In this document: in pieces, positions 17,953 to 26,892 of the stretch | Position numbering within the stretch: position 1 is the stretch's first letter | Layout of the letters: each line of letters begins with the position of its first letter | From: Burkholderia sp. GAS332 | GTDB lineage: Bacteria; Pseudomonadota; Gammaproteobacteria; Burkholderiales; Burkholderiaceae | DNA: 64,000 nt | Assembly (NCBI GenBank): GCA_900142905.1 | Contig: FSRV01000002.1 | Span: 1,116,001-1,180,000 of the forward strand | Reading direction: 5' to 3' | The notes under the pieces: model-generated | The model's input: only the letters and a program-made list of their open reading frames with translations | What the model was told of the DNA's origin: nothing | Databases searched by the model: none | Program-made: the position numbers and the translations under genes

Positions 17953-18924
17953 ATGAGAAACAAGATTGCACTTGAAGAACACTTTGCGATAGACCTCACC
18001 ATCGAGCAGTCGAAAATCTATGCGCCTGCCCCCGTTTGGGAGATGCTGAAGTCCAATCTGATGGACATTGAGCAGCAGAGACTCGAGCGGATGGAGCAGG
18101 GCGGCACCGAGTATTCGATCCTGTCGCTCAACTCGCCGGGCATCCAGGGGATCCCGGACGCCAAACAGGCGATCGATGTCGCGAGGCGCGCCAATGATGT
18201 CCTCGCTGACCATGTTTCCCGGCATCCCACACGCCTCGGCGGGTTCGCCGCGTTGCCGATGCAGGACCCCGAAGCTGCGGCACGTGAGCTCGAGCGAACC
18301 GTGAAGGATCTGGGATTTCACGGCTTCATGGTGAATGGTTTTTCGCAGGTGGGCGATGCGGAAAATGTCGTGTACTACGATGCGCCGCAGTACACCGATT
18401 TCTGGACGAGCGCGGCGGCGCTCGGCAAGCCGTTTTATATGCATCCCCGGGATCCGTTGCCGTCCCGTGAACCGATCTACGACGGTTTTCCATGGCTGAC
18501 CGCGGCGACTTGGGCGTTCGCGGTTGAAACGAGTATTCACGCCCTGAGACTGATGACCTCAGGTCTGTTCGACCGCAATCCCAGCTTGCAGATGATTCTT
18601 GGCCATCTCGGCGAGGGGATTCCGTACAACGTCTGGCGCGTCGACCACATTCTCAAGAAGGCGCCACGCGGCGTGCCCTGCAAGCGCAGCGTGGGCGAAT
18701 ATCTCCAGGAGAATGTCTACCTCACGACGAGCGGCAACTTCAGAACACAGACGCTTCAGTCCGCGATGCTGGAGGTGGGCAGTGACCGGATCATGTATTC
18801 GGTCGACTACCCATTTGAAACACATGACGAGGCGTCCCAGTGGTTCGACACGTGCTCGATCAGCGAAACTGATCGCGTGAAAATTGGACGTGAGAATGCT
18901 CGGCGTCTATTCGGGCTTGAATGA
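17953..18924 (+). CDS. Gamma-resorcylate (2,6-dihydroxybenzoate)/2,3-dihydroxybenzoate-type decarboxylase
   Basis: The 323-residue amidohydrolase-superfamily enzyme starts KIALEEHFAI, as gamma-resorcylate decarboxylases do. Predicted metal ligands are Glu8, His10, His164 (FYMHPRD) and Asp285 (SVDYPFET), with the catalytic-site His218 (ILGHLGE). NGFSQ, WAFAVET and TTSGNFRT are also family segments. The ATG at 17953 follows GGAG; an ATG six codons upstream is less family-like. The reversible, non-oxidative reaction converts 2,6-dihydroxybenzoate to resorcinol, or 2,3-dihydroxybenzoate to catechol. With hydroxyquinol genes nearby, resorcinol formation is the better guess. It heads an operon with aldehyde dehydrogenase and an MFS carrier. 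Confidence 0.9.
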   Translation: MRNKIALEEHFAIDLTIEQSKIYAPAPVWEMLKSNLMDIEQQRLERMEQGGTEYSILSLNSPGIQGIPDAKQAIDVARRANDVLADHVSRHPTRLGGFAALPMQDPEAAARELERTVKDLGFHGFMVNGFSQVGDAENVVYYDAPQYTDFWTSAAALGKPFYMHPRDPLPSREPIYDGFPWLTAATWAFAVETSIHALRLMTSGLFDRNPSLQMILGHLGEGIPYNVWRVDHILKKAPRGVPCKRSVGEYLQENVYLTTSGNFRTQTLQSAMLEVGSDRIMYSVDYPFETHDEASQWFDTCSISETDRVKIGRENARRLFGLE

Positions 18925-18947
18925 CCTGAGGAATAGGGAGAAATGTG

Positions 18948-20417
18948 ATGTCTGTCACTGAATTGGCGCCAGCAAACGTGTGGCGCAACAAAATCTTTAG
19001 CGGCGGCTGGAAAACCGGCGGCGCGGGCACGATCCCGGTGACTGAGAAAGCGACCGGTGAGGAAATGGGATCGATTGGCTGCGCGTCGGCTGCCGATGTG
19101 TCAGCCGCCGCCGCGATCGCGGCGGATGCGCAACGCGCCTGGGCTGCGACACCGGGGCCTCAGCGCGGCGATGTGTTGCGCGAGGTGGCGCGTTTGCTGG
19201 AGATTCACAAAGAGGAGATTGCCGTTCAGATTGTCCGCGAGACTGGGTCGATACGGCCGAAGGGGCAACTGGAAGTGAAGTTGGCGATACGCGAGATTCT
19301 CGAAGCTGCGGCCTTGGGCAGCCAGCCAACCGGGATGATCACGACAAGCGATGTGAAGGGGCGGCATAGCGTAGCGCGCAGAATTCCCATGGGCGTGGTC
19401 GGTGTGATTACCCCGTGGAATTCCCCGCTCATCCTGGCGGCGCGAGCCATCGCACCGGCGCTGGCCACCGGCAACGCCGTGCTGCTCAAGCCCGATCCTC
19501 AATCACCGGTCTGCGGCGGTGTCATGTATGCGCGGCTATTCGAGGCCGCGGGTTTGCCTGAGGGACTGTTCCATGTGCTTCCCGGTGGCGCGGACACCGG
19601 TGACGCGCTGGTCCGGGATCCGCTTGTCAACATGATCAGCTTCACGGGGTCCACGCAGGTTGGGCAAACGATCGGCGCCGTCGCGGGTGGTTTGCTCAAG
19701 CGAACGAGTCTTGAGCTCGGCGGCAAGAATCCCTACATCGTGCTTGACGACGTCGATGTCGAAGCGGCGGCGAGCGCCGGGGCGTGGGGGTCGTTTTTGC
19801 ATCAGGGGCAAGTCTGCATGTCGGCAGGCCGGCATCTCGTTCATGAAAGCATTGCTGACGCGTACATTGAGAGCCTCGTCCGACGCGCCGGAGCGTTATC
19901 GGTTGGCGACCCTTTCAAGGGCAATTTCCATCTTGGCCCGATCATCAACGAACGGCAGGCCGCAAATGTCGATCGCATCGTGGCGGAGTCTGTCAGCAAG
20001 GGGGCAAAGGTTCTCGCCGGTGGGTCCCGCGACGGGCTGTTTTTTAAACCGACCGTCATGGTAGACGTCGCGCCAGGCATGCCTGCGTTCGAGGAAGAGA
20101 TCTTCGGTCCGGTCGCCGCAGTGACTGTGTTCAAGAACGATGACGAAGCGGTAACGCTCGCCAATCAGAACCGATATGGCCTGGTTGCGGCCGTGGCGTC
20201 AGCCGATTTGCGCCGGGCCCAGCGGATCGCGGACCGGCTGCACGCCGGCATCATCCACATCAATGACCAGACGGTCAATCACGAGGTGTTTGGGCCCATG
20301 GGCGGTCTGGGTTTGTCCGGCAACGGACATAACTACAGCACGCTGACCAACATCGACCAGTTTACGGAATGGCAGTGGGTGACGAGCCGCGACGATCTTC
20401 CGGCTTATCCGTTTTAG
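18948..20417 (+). CDS. Aldehyde dehydrogenase (benzaldehyde/vanillin dehydrogenase-like)
   Basis: The 489-residue NAD(P)-dependent enzyme shows VGVITPWNSPL with the conserved Asn near 150, TSLELGGKNPY with the base Glu near 252, FLHQGQVCMSAGRH with catalytic Cys near 286, and EEEIFGPVAAV near 385. AGGGAG lies seven bases before the ATG at 18948; a GTG one codon upstream is possible. It is 23 bp after the decarboxylase gene and 22 bp before the MFS gene, so one operon. A sensible role is oxidation of a dihydroxybenzaldehyde to the acid used by the decarboxylase; this is inferred. Confidence 0.9.
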   Translation: MSVTELAPANVWRNKIFSGGWKTGGAGTIPVTEKATGEEMGSIGCASAADVSAAAAIAADAQRAWAATPGPQRGDVLREVARLLEIHKEEIAVQIVRETGSIRPKGQLEVKLAIREILEAAALGSQPTGMITTSDVKGRHSVARRIPMGVVGVITPWNSPLILAARAIAPALATGNAVLLKPDPQSPVCGGVMYARLFEAAGLPEGLFHVLPGGADTGDALVRDPLVNMISFTGSTQVGQTIGAVAGGLLKRTSLELGGKNPYIVLDDVDVEAAASAGAWGSFLHQGQVCMSAGRHLVHESIADAYIESLVRRAGALSVGDPFKGNFHLGPIINERQAANVDRIVAESVSKGAKVLAGGSRDGLFFKPTVMVDVAPGMPAFEEEIFGPVAAVTVFKNDDEAVTLANQNRYGLVAAVASADLRRAQRIADRLHAGIIHINDQTVNHEVFGPMGGLGLSGNGHNYSTLTNIDQFTEWQWVTSRDDLPAYPF

Positions 20418-20439
20418 ATCTAACACAGCGAGGTGAATC

Positions 20440-21813
20440 GTGACCCCCAGTACTGCCCAGCGCGTGGAAGAGGCACCTGTTTCGATCGTCGACATTGGTG
20501 CGCTGATCGATAGCCAGCCATTGAGCACGTTCCAGAAATGGATCATGGTCATGATCGGTTGCTCGGTGGTGATGGATGGGTTCGACGTGCAGACAATGGG
20601 TTTTGTCGCACCTGCGATTGTCCGGACGTGGGGCATGAGTCCAGCCGAACTCGGCCCCGTGTTCGGCGCCGGCCTGCTGGGGATGCTCGTGGGTTCCATC
20701 GTTCTCGGCGCTATGGCCGATCGCGCGGGGCGCCGGCCGGTGCTGATCGGCGCGACTGTCTTCTATGGGCTATGCATGCTCGGCACCACCCTGGTTCAAA
20801 GTGTGCCCGAGTTTCTTGTTGTTCGTTTCCTGACCGGTTTCGGTATTGGTGGCGTGATGGGTAACGCCATCGCGCTGGTCAGCGAGTACAGTCCGCAGAA
20901 ACATCGGGCGTCGCTGATGACATGGGTTTCGTGTGGCTTCACGGGTGGGGCAATCGCGGGAGGGCTTCTCTGCGCCATGCTGCTCCCGTCGATGGGATGG
21001 CGGGCGGTATTCCTCGTTGGGGGTGTATTGCCGCTGGTCATTGCCATCGCGATGGTCAGGTACCTGCCGGAGTCGCTCCAGTTGATGGTGCTCAAACAGC
21101 GCAGCCCGGAACGGATTGCTCAATGGCTTGGGCGCATCGCGCCGAACGTCAAGTTCGGGCCGGGGATCCGCTTTGTCGTTCACGGCCAGCCGCAAGCGAA
21201 GGCCTCGGTCGGCGAACTCTTTCGCCATCGCCGCGGCACGATGACGCTGTTGTTGTGGGGGATCAACTTCGCGAACCTGCTTGATCTCTTTTTCCTGTCG
21301 AACTGGCTTCCGATGCTTTCCTTGCGAGTGGGCCATGAAGTGTCGACGGCTGTGCTCATCGGTACCTCGTTGCAGATCGGTGGTACGGCGGGTGCGCTGC
21401 TGCTGGGGCCGTTGATGGACCGCTTCGGTTTCTATCGTGTCCTCGCGTTCAGCTTTCTGGTGGCGACAATTTCTGTCTCATGCGTCGGTCTCCCTGATCT
21501 ATCGACAGGATTGCGCTTTGCGGTCGTGCTGATCAGCGGGATCTGCATTGTAGGCGGGCAGCCGGCGGTCAATGCGTTGACCGCGACGCTCTATCCCACT
21601 TCGCTGCGGGCCACCGGAGTTGGCTGGAGTCTCGGAATCGGCCGGGCGGGTTCAATTATCGGTCCTGTCGTGGCGGGACAACTAGTCGAACTGCAGTGGT
21701 CGAACACGGCGTTGTTTGTCGCGGCCGCGGTGCCCGCGTTGGCATCGTGTCTGATGATTGTTTTCCTTAGCCATGTTACGAGGAAAAATCGGATCGATTG
21801 CGTCGAGTGCTAG
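20440..21813 (+). CDS. MFS transporter, aromatic acid:H+ symporter type
   Basis: The 457-residue membrane protein has about 12 helices. VVMDGFDVQTMGFVAP in helix 1 contains the DGFD motif of AAHS carriers, and GAMADRAGRRPVL is the MFS loop motif. It starts with GTG at 20440, preceded by AGGTG, 22 bp after the aldehyde dehydrogenase. It is the third gene of the MarR-controlled operon and probably imports the benzoate-type substrate. It is a distant paralogue of the carrier at 3238-4641. Confidence 0.9.
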   Translation: MTPSTAQRVEEAPVSIVDIGALIDSQPLSTFQKWIMVMIGCSVVMDGFDVQTMGFVAPAIVRTWGMSPAELGPVFGAGLLGMLVGSIVLGAMADRAGRRPVLIGATVFYGLCMLGTTLVQSVPEFLVVRFLTGFGIGGVMGNAIALVSEYSPQKHRASLMTWVSCGFTGGAIAGGLLCAMLLPSMGWRAVFLVGGVLPLVIAIAMVRYLPESLQLMVLKQRSPERIAQWLGRIAPNVKFGPGIRFVVHGQPQAKASVGELFRHRRGTMTLLLWGINFANLLDLFFLSNWLPMLSLRVGHEVSTAVLIGTSLQIGGTAGALLLGPLMDRFGFYRVLAFSFLVATISVSCVGLPDLSTGLRFAVVLISGICIVGGQPAVNALTATLYPTSLRATGVGWSLGIGRAGSIIGPVVAGQLVELQWSNTALFVAAAVPALASCLMIVFLSHVTRKNRIDCVEC

Positions 21814-21853
21814 CGAGTCACGGCAAATCTAGAGAGAATATTTCGATCAATAA

Positions 21854-21868
21854 ATTAGCATTGCTAAT
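21854..21868. promoter_or_regulatory. Palindrome ATTAGC-ATT-GCTAAT upstream of iorA-like gene
   Basis: Perfect six-base arms lie 81 bp upstream of the ATG at 21949, followed by an A-rich run. About 95 bp including this element are repeated with differences at 24943-25040. The 13-bp inner form also fits the T-N11-A pattern of LysR sites. The regulator is not evident in the window. Confidence 0.6.
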
Positions 21869-21948
21869 GTAAAAAACACGATGGCGGTTTCTGTGCCGGG
21901 CTGACCCAGAAGAAGTGGCATCAGAGGTCGGCATTCAAGGAAGATGAC

Positions 21949-22413
21949 ATGAGTATTTCGATCACGGTGAATGGCAAGCGACACCTTCTGACCGTAGCTG
22001 CTGACACACCACTACTCTACGTGCTGCGCAACGACCTTCAGTTAAATGGTCCGAAGTTCGGCTGCGGTGAGGCGCAGTGTGGCGCATGCACGGTTATGGT
22101 CGGCAAAGATGCAACGCCCTCATGTGTTTTTCCGGTTGGCGCGGTAGGTGCGGCTCAGGTGACCACGATAGAAGGCCTGGGTCATGGCGAACACCTTCAT
22201 GCGTTGCAGAAGGCCTTCCTCGCTGAGCAGGCCGCACAGTGCGGCTATTGCTCGAGCGGGATGTTGATGGCCGCGAAAGTGCTGCTAGAACGAATTCCCG
22301 ATCCGGATCCGGCGACCATACGGCGCGAGTTGGCCGGCCAGAAATGCCGGTGCGGCACGCACAACCGAATCGTCCGTGCGATTCAGCGCGCAGCGCAGGA
22401 GTTGCGTGCATGA
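21949..22413 (+). CDS. iorA: Isoquinoline 1-oxidoreductase-type small subunit, 2Fe-2S
   Basis: The 154-residue xanthine-oxidase-family iron-sulfur subunit has an N-terminal plant-type ferredoxin cluster (FGCGEAQCGACTVMV, then Cys near 57) and a C-terminal cluster (CGYCSSGMLM and KCRCGTHNRI). It passes electrons from the molybdenum site of the partner subunit to an external acceptor. Its stop overlaps the ATG of the large subunit by four bases (ATGA). It is preceded by GGAAG. The likely substrate is an aromatic aldehyde or N-heterocycle; the aldehyde fits the context better. Confidence 0.92.
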   Translation: MSISITVNGKRHLLTVAADTPLLYVLRNDLQLNGPKFGCGEAQCGACTVMVGKDATPSCVFPVGAVGAAQVTTIEGLGHGEHLHALQKAFLAEQAAQCGYCSSGMLMAAKVLLERIPDPDPATIRRELAGQKCRCGTHNRIVRAIQRAAQELRA

Positions 22414-24638
22414 ACACCATCAAACTTTCTCGACGCGCGTTCGGTAAGCTGGCTGGCGCGGTAGTCGCGACGTTCTCGCTCGCGCCATTCTCCGAGTTTG
22501 CGTGGGACGAGCCCGACCTCCCGGTTGATCTTCGCGCCAATCGCAAGCTTGACGGTTGGATTCGAGTCGACGAGGCGGGCACGGTTACGATCTTCACGGG
22601 AAAGGCTGAGTTGGGGCAGGGTATTCTCACCGCGCTCTTGCAGATCGCAGCGGACGAACTCGATGTGAATCTGGATCGCGTGCGCATGATTTCCGCGGAT
22701 ACGGCCCGCAGCCCGAACGAGACCTATACCTTCGGCAGCCAATCGGTCGAGCAAGGCGGGGCGGCGTTACGCGCTGCCGCGGCCCAGGCGAGGGCGGTCC
22801 TGGTTGACGTGGCGTGCCGGCGATTCAACGTACCGGCGGCGGATTTGCGCGTCGAGAACGGTGTCGTGCTGACTGCCGACGGCCGCCGCATGACGTACGC
22901 GGAGATTGTGAGAGACGAACGGGCGCTTCTCGCACGCGAGGTGACGGCGGACGTCACCCCGAAGCGTCCGTCGGAATACAAGCTGGTCGGCAAGTCAGTG
23001 CCGCGCATTGATTTTCCGGCAAAGTTCACCGGCGGCGCGGCATTCGTTCAGGATATGCGTCTGCCGGGCATGCTTTTCGGCCGTATCGTGCGGCCTCCGA
23101 GGTATGGCGCGCAGCTGGTTTCACTCGACGACGCATCGGTCAGGGCGCTCGCGGGTGTCATCGCCGTGGTTCGCAATGGCAACTTCCTCGGTGTCGTCGC
23201 CGAGCGCGAAGAGCAGGCGATAGCTGCACGTCGTGCGTTGCAGGAGGCGGCGCAGTGGAGCGCGGATTATGTTCCTTTGCCCGACGTCGACCACCTCGAG
23301 CCGGCATTGCAACGCTGGCGAAGCGCCGATGCCGTGATTGGCGAAGCGGGACAGGACACGCCCGTGCCTGATAGCGCGACGCAGCTGGAGCTGACTTACT
23401 CTCGCCCCTACCTGTCACACGCGTCAATTGGGCCTTCGTGTTCCGTTGCGCAGATCAAGGACGGGCACATGACCGTCTGGTCCCACACGCAGGGTGCGTT
23501 TCCACTGCGCGGCAATCTCGCTACGGTGCTTGAAATGCCCATGAACGCGGTCGACGTGGTGCACGTGCCGGGTTCCGGTTGCTACGGCCACAATGGTGCT
23601 GACGATGTGGCGCTGGATGCGGCGCTGCTGGCTCGTGAGGTGGCGGGACGGCCGGTGAAGGTTCAATGGATGCGCGATGACGAATTCGCATGGGCGCCGA
23701 TCAGTCCGGCCATGGTGATGCGGGTGAAGGCGGCGCTCTCCTCGGAAGGCCGCATTGTCGACTGGAACTATGACGTTTGGAGCAATTCGCACGCCATGCG
23801 GCCGGGCCAACCCGGTGGTGTGAATCTGCTGGCCGCCTGGCACCTCGCCAAGCCCTTTCAGCCATCGGCACCCGTGCCGATTCCACAACCATACGGCAAT
23901 GGCGACCGCAATGCGGTGCCACTCTACGATCTGGCGCGCAAGAGGGTGACGAACCATCTGCTGCTGGACGCACCCATTCGCACGAGCTCGCTGCGCACGT
24001 TGGGCGCTTACGGAAATGTCTTTGCGATCGAGTCGTTCATGGACGAGCTTGCGCTCGCGGCAAATGCCGATCCGGTCGCGTTTCGCCTCGCGCACCTCAG
24101 TGATCCGCGTGCGCTTGCCGTGGTGCGGGAGGCGGCCGGCCAGTCCGGATGGCGGCCCGGGTTGAAGGGCGACGGGCAACGCGGACGCGGCTTCGCCTAT
24201 GCGCGCTACAAAAACATTGGGGCATACGCGGCGATCGTCGTCGACGTGCACGTGGACCGCTCCACGGGCGTGATCAGTGTGACGAAAGTGACTGCCGCCA
24301 TTGACGTGGGTCGCGTGATCAATCCTGACGGTGTGAAGAACCAGATCGAGGGTGGCATCGTCCAGGCGCTGAGTTGGGCGCTCAAGGAGCGCGTCATGTT
24401 CAGTCACACCGAAATCACCACGCGCAGTTGGCAGGATTACCCGATTCTGAGCTTCGCCGAGGTGCCGCCGATCGATGTCGTATTGCTGGACCCTCCCGAT
24501 GCGGCTTCCCTTGGCGCAGGCGAATGTTCCCTCGGCCCGACGGCAGCCGCGCTAGCGAACGCGGTGGCGCATGCAAGCGGCGCCCGTGTGCGCGATTTGC
24601 CCATGGTGCCGGCCAAGGTACTCGCGCGTCTCGTCTGA
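22410..24638 (+). CDS. iorB: Isoquinoline 1-oxidoreductase-type molybdenum subunit, Tat-exported
   Basis: The 742-residue molybdopterin-cytosine-dinucleotide-type hydroxylase large subunit has a twin-arginine leader (SRRAFGKLAG at about 7-16), so folded export to the periplasm is expected. KAELGQGILTALLQIAADEL near 65-85, VPGSGCYGHNGADDVALDAAL near 385 and GAGECSLGPTAAALANA near 700 are the conserved cofactor/active-site segments, the last containing the probable catalytic Glu. Together with the 2Fe-2S subunit it hydroxylates a C-H beside nitrogen or oxidises an aldehyde with water as oxygen source. No cytochrome subunit is adjacent, so the electron acceptor is unknown. Confidence 0.92.
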   Translation: MNTIKLSRRAFGKLAGAVVATFSLAPFSEFAWDEPDLPVDLRANRKLDGWIRVDEAGTVTIFTGKAELGQGILTALLQIAADELDVNLDRVRMISADTARSPNETYTFGSQSVEQGGAALRAAAAQARAVLVDVACRRFNVPAADLRVENGVVLTADGRRMTYAEIVRDERALLAREVTADVTPKRPSEYKLVGKSVPRIDFPAKFTGGAAFVQDMRLPGMLFGRIVRPPRYGAQLVSLDDASVRALAGVIAVVRNGNFLGVVAEREEQAIAARRALQEAAQWSADYVPLPDVDHLEPALQRWRSADAVIGEAGQDTPVPDSATQLELTYSRPYLSHASIGPSCSVAQIKDGHMTVWSHTQGAFPLRGNLATVLEMPMNAVDVVHVPGSGCYGHNGADDVALDAALLAREVAGRPVKVQWMRDDEFAWAPISPAMVMRVKAALSSEGRIVDWNYDVWSNSHAMRPGQPGGVNLLAAWHLAKPFQPSAPVPIPQPYGNGDRNAVPLYDLARKRVTNHLLLDAPIRTSSLRTLGAYGNVFAIESFMDELALAANADPVAFRLAHLSDPRALAVVREAAGQSGWRPGLKGDGQRGRGFAYARYKNIGAYAAIVVDVHVDRSTGVISVTKVTAAIDVGRVINPDGVKNQIEGGIVQALSWALKERVMFSHTEITTRSWQDYPILSFAEVPPIDVVLLDPPDAASLGAGECSLGPTAAALANAVAHASGARVRDLPMVPAKVLARLV

Positions 24639-24730
24639 CGTTTGCTCGTCCAGATCAGGCGACGAGGTGAACATTTTTGAGCCGTTCATTTCAGTCTTGC
24701 GCATCTGGAGGTTGAGGGTTTACATGAGTA

Positions 24731-24790
24731 TGTATATTTGAAAAATCAACTACAATTCATTTCAAATATGATTGAAAAATCAAATAAATG
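24731..24790. promoter_or_regulatory. Second tandem MarR-type operator pair
   Basis: Cores TTGAAAAATCAA at 24738-24749 and 24772-24783 are 34 bp apart. Their flanks resemble 17811-17869 (TATAT before the first, AAATA after the second), so this looks like a diverged copy of that promoter. It lies 404 bp upstream of the FAD monooxygenase. The whole gap 24639-25186 (548 bp) has no gene; it holds this pair and the element at 24943-25040. Confidence 0.65.
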
Positions 24791-24942
24791 TGACTCAACC
24801 GAATTCGAATAGGCCGGCGCTTGCGGCCGCGGTCTGCACCAGGATCGCATCTGTGGTGCGTGTTTTATCTGACCATGCGCCGGGACGGAATCGGATCGGT
24901 CGAGCCTGCGGGTAGCTGACTATGATCAATTCGAATCTGATC

Positions 24943-25040
24943 TTCGATAGATTTATTAGCATGGCTAATTAAAAAAATAATCGAGATGATGGTTTGTACG
25001 CTGGGCTGATCAGAAAAAAAGTGGCGCCGGAGATAGAAGG
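24943..25040. promoter_or_regulatory. Diverged copy of the iorA upstream region with ATTAGC-N3-GCTAAT
   Basis: The palindrome ATTAGC-ATG-GCTAAT (24955-24969), a following run of A bases, and GGGCTGA...AGAA...GTGGC match 21843-21935 in order and spacing. It sits about 150-240 bp upstream of the FAD monooxygenase start. It is either a second target of the same unknown regulator or the leftover promoter of a deleted gene. Confidence 0.55.
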
Positions 25041-25186
25041 TTTCGATCCGGGTCAGACGGCCATACAAAGCGAATTGGCCCGCTAGAAGTCGTTGACGTC
25101 TTGAAGAGACACCTGAAGGGGAAGTCAGGTTGTGACACGGCCCCGGAGCACGTCCGGTAGACAGGGGTAGAAAACGGAGATCGGTT

Positions 25187-26836
25187 TTGGAAACTCAAGT
25201 CATCATTGTCGGCGCTGGCCCGGTAGGACTGACACTTGCGATCGACCTTGGCAGGCGCGGCATAGCGTGTGTGCTTGTCGAGCAAAAGGCCAAGCCCCAG
25301 TTTCTGCCGAAGATGGAGCGTTGCAACGCGCGGACTATGGAGATGTTTCGGCGGCTGGGCCTCGCGGACCGTATCCGGGCCGCCGGCATGCCCGAGGACG
25401 TTCCCATGGACGTCCAGATCATCCGCTCGATGGTGGAGCCGCCGATCCTGCGCTTGCCTTATCCATCGGTGGCGGAGGCACTCGCGCTGACGCGCGCGAG
25501 CCACGACGGCAGCCTGCCGCTCGAACCGTATCAGCTCATTTCGCAGTACACCCTGGAGCCGCTTCTTCTGGAGGTAGCCGAGCAATTGCCGGCGGTCACA
25601 GTGATGCGCAGTACGACGTTTCTGGAATTCGCCGAGCAGGACAGCGGCGTTCTGGTAGCGGTCAATGACGCCGGCGGTACGAGAAGGATATTGAAGGCCG
25701 CCTACCTCGTGGGTTGCGACGGTGGCACGAGCCCCGTGCGTAAGCAACTGGGCATCCGTCTGGAGGGCGAGGGCGACATTGCGCGGCTAAGGCAGGGCCT
25801 CTTCTACTGCGAGCAACTGGTCGAGCGACTGCCGATAGGCAACGGACCGCGCCGGGGGCGGCACTATCTGGTAGCCGGCGGACCGCCGACCTTCATGATC
25901 ATGCAGGATTCGACGCGTCACTGGACAGTCCATTCCGCCGTCGAGAGCGATGACGAGATGCGACGGATGTTCGAGCGGATCATCGGCGTGCCGCTACCCT
26001 ACGAGATGCTCTATTGCGCGGAGTGGCGGCAGAACCTGTTGCTGGCCGAACGCTATGCAGAGGGAAGGGTGTTTCTCGCGGGCGATGCAGCGCACCTCGT
26101 GATTCCTACGGGCGGTCTCGGCATGAACACCGGCGTTGGCGACGCCATCGATCTTGCCTGGAAGTTGGCCGCCACGCTGCAAGGGTGGGGCGGACCCGGA
26201 TTGCTGGCCTCCTACGAAGCTGAGCGGCGCCAGATTGGCGAGCGGGTCGTCGGTGCATCGCGCTACGCGTCGCTAGGATACCGCGCCTGGTTGGCGGCGG
26301 TGCGCCGGGGCATCGGAGACGATACGCCCGCAGGGGCGGCGGCTCGCGCTCACCTTGTCGAAGTGGCGAACGTGCAGCAGCGCAAGGCGAACGAAATGAT
26401 CGGCGCAGAGCTGGGCTATCGCTATGTCGATTCACCCATTATCGACAATGTGCCGGGCGGCCCGCAGCACGATCTGCGTACTTATTTCCCCACGACCTGG
26501 CCAGGCGCGCGGCTTCCCCACATGTGGCTCAACGACGGAAGCGCCATTCAGGACCGGCTGCGGTCGGACCGCTACACGCTGATCGACGTCGTGGGTGGGC
26601 ACGATGCCAGGCCGCTTCTCGCCGCGTTCGAAGCGCGCGGCGCGCCGCTCGATGTGCTGGTGGTCCCGGATTCCGCGCTTCGCACCATCTATGAGCGCGA
26701 CCTTGTTCTGGTCCGGCCGGATATGCATGTCGCGTGGCGCGGCGACCGACTCCCGCAGGCCGCCGATGAGCTCGCCGCGAGGGTGATCGGACATAGCGCC
26801 ACGAAACACGCATCCGGATCGATCAGCAGCCGCTGA
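25187..26836 (+). CDS. FAD-dependent aromatic-ring monooxygenase (MhpA/PHBH-like)
   Basis: The 549-residue group A flavoprotein monooxygenase begins VIIVGAGPVGLTLA, with the DG motif in VGCDGGTSPVRKQLG near 185 and the GD motif in FLAGDAAHLVIPTGGLGMNTG near 300. The C-terminal thioredoxin-like tail (about 430-540) is typical of phenol hydroxylase relatives. The start codon is TTG at 25187, seven bases after GGAG; no ATG lies nearby in frame. It is 56 bp before a porin gene. It probably hydroxylates a phenol or hydroxybenzoate. Whether this enzyme or the one at 9495 acts on resorcinol cannot be decided from sequence. Confidence 0.88.
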   Translation: METQVIIVGAGPVGLTLAIDLGRRGIACVLVEQKAKPQFLPKMERCNARTMEMFRRLGLADRIRAAGMPEDVPMDVQIIRSMVEPPILRLPYPSVAEALALTRASHDGSLPLEPYQLISQYTLEPLLLEVAEQLPAVTVMRSTTFLEFAEQDSGVLVAVNDAGGTRRILKAAYLVGCDGGTSPVRKQLGIRLEGEGDIARLRQGLFYCEQLVERLPIGNGPRRGRHYLVAGGPPTFMIMQDSTRHWTVHSAVESDDEMRRMFERIIGVPLPYEMLYCAEWRQNLLLAERYAEGRVFLAGDAAHLVIPTGGLGMNTGVGDAIDLAWKLAATLQGWGGPGLLASYEAERRQIGERVVGASRYASLGYRAWLAAVRRGIGDDTPAGAAARAHLVEVANVQQRKANEMIGAELGYRYVDSPIIDNVPGGPQHDLRTYFPTTWPGARLPHMWLNDGSAIQDRLRSDRYTLIDVVGGHDARPLLAAFEARGAPLDVLVVPDSALRTIYERDLVLVRPDMHVAWRGDRLPQAADELAARVIGHSATKHASGSISSR

Positions 26837-26892
26837 CCGAATCGGGCTGAATCGCATGGATAGGAAATCTAAACAATATTGGAGGCAGGCAA

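Noticed and set aside
23424..24407. Reverse open frame of 327 codons
   Set aside because: It mirrors the molybdenum-subunit gene and is rich in His/Arg, as shadows of this kind are.
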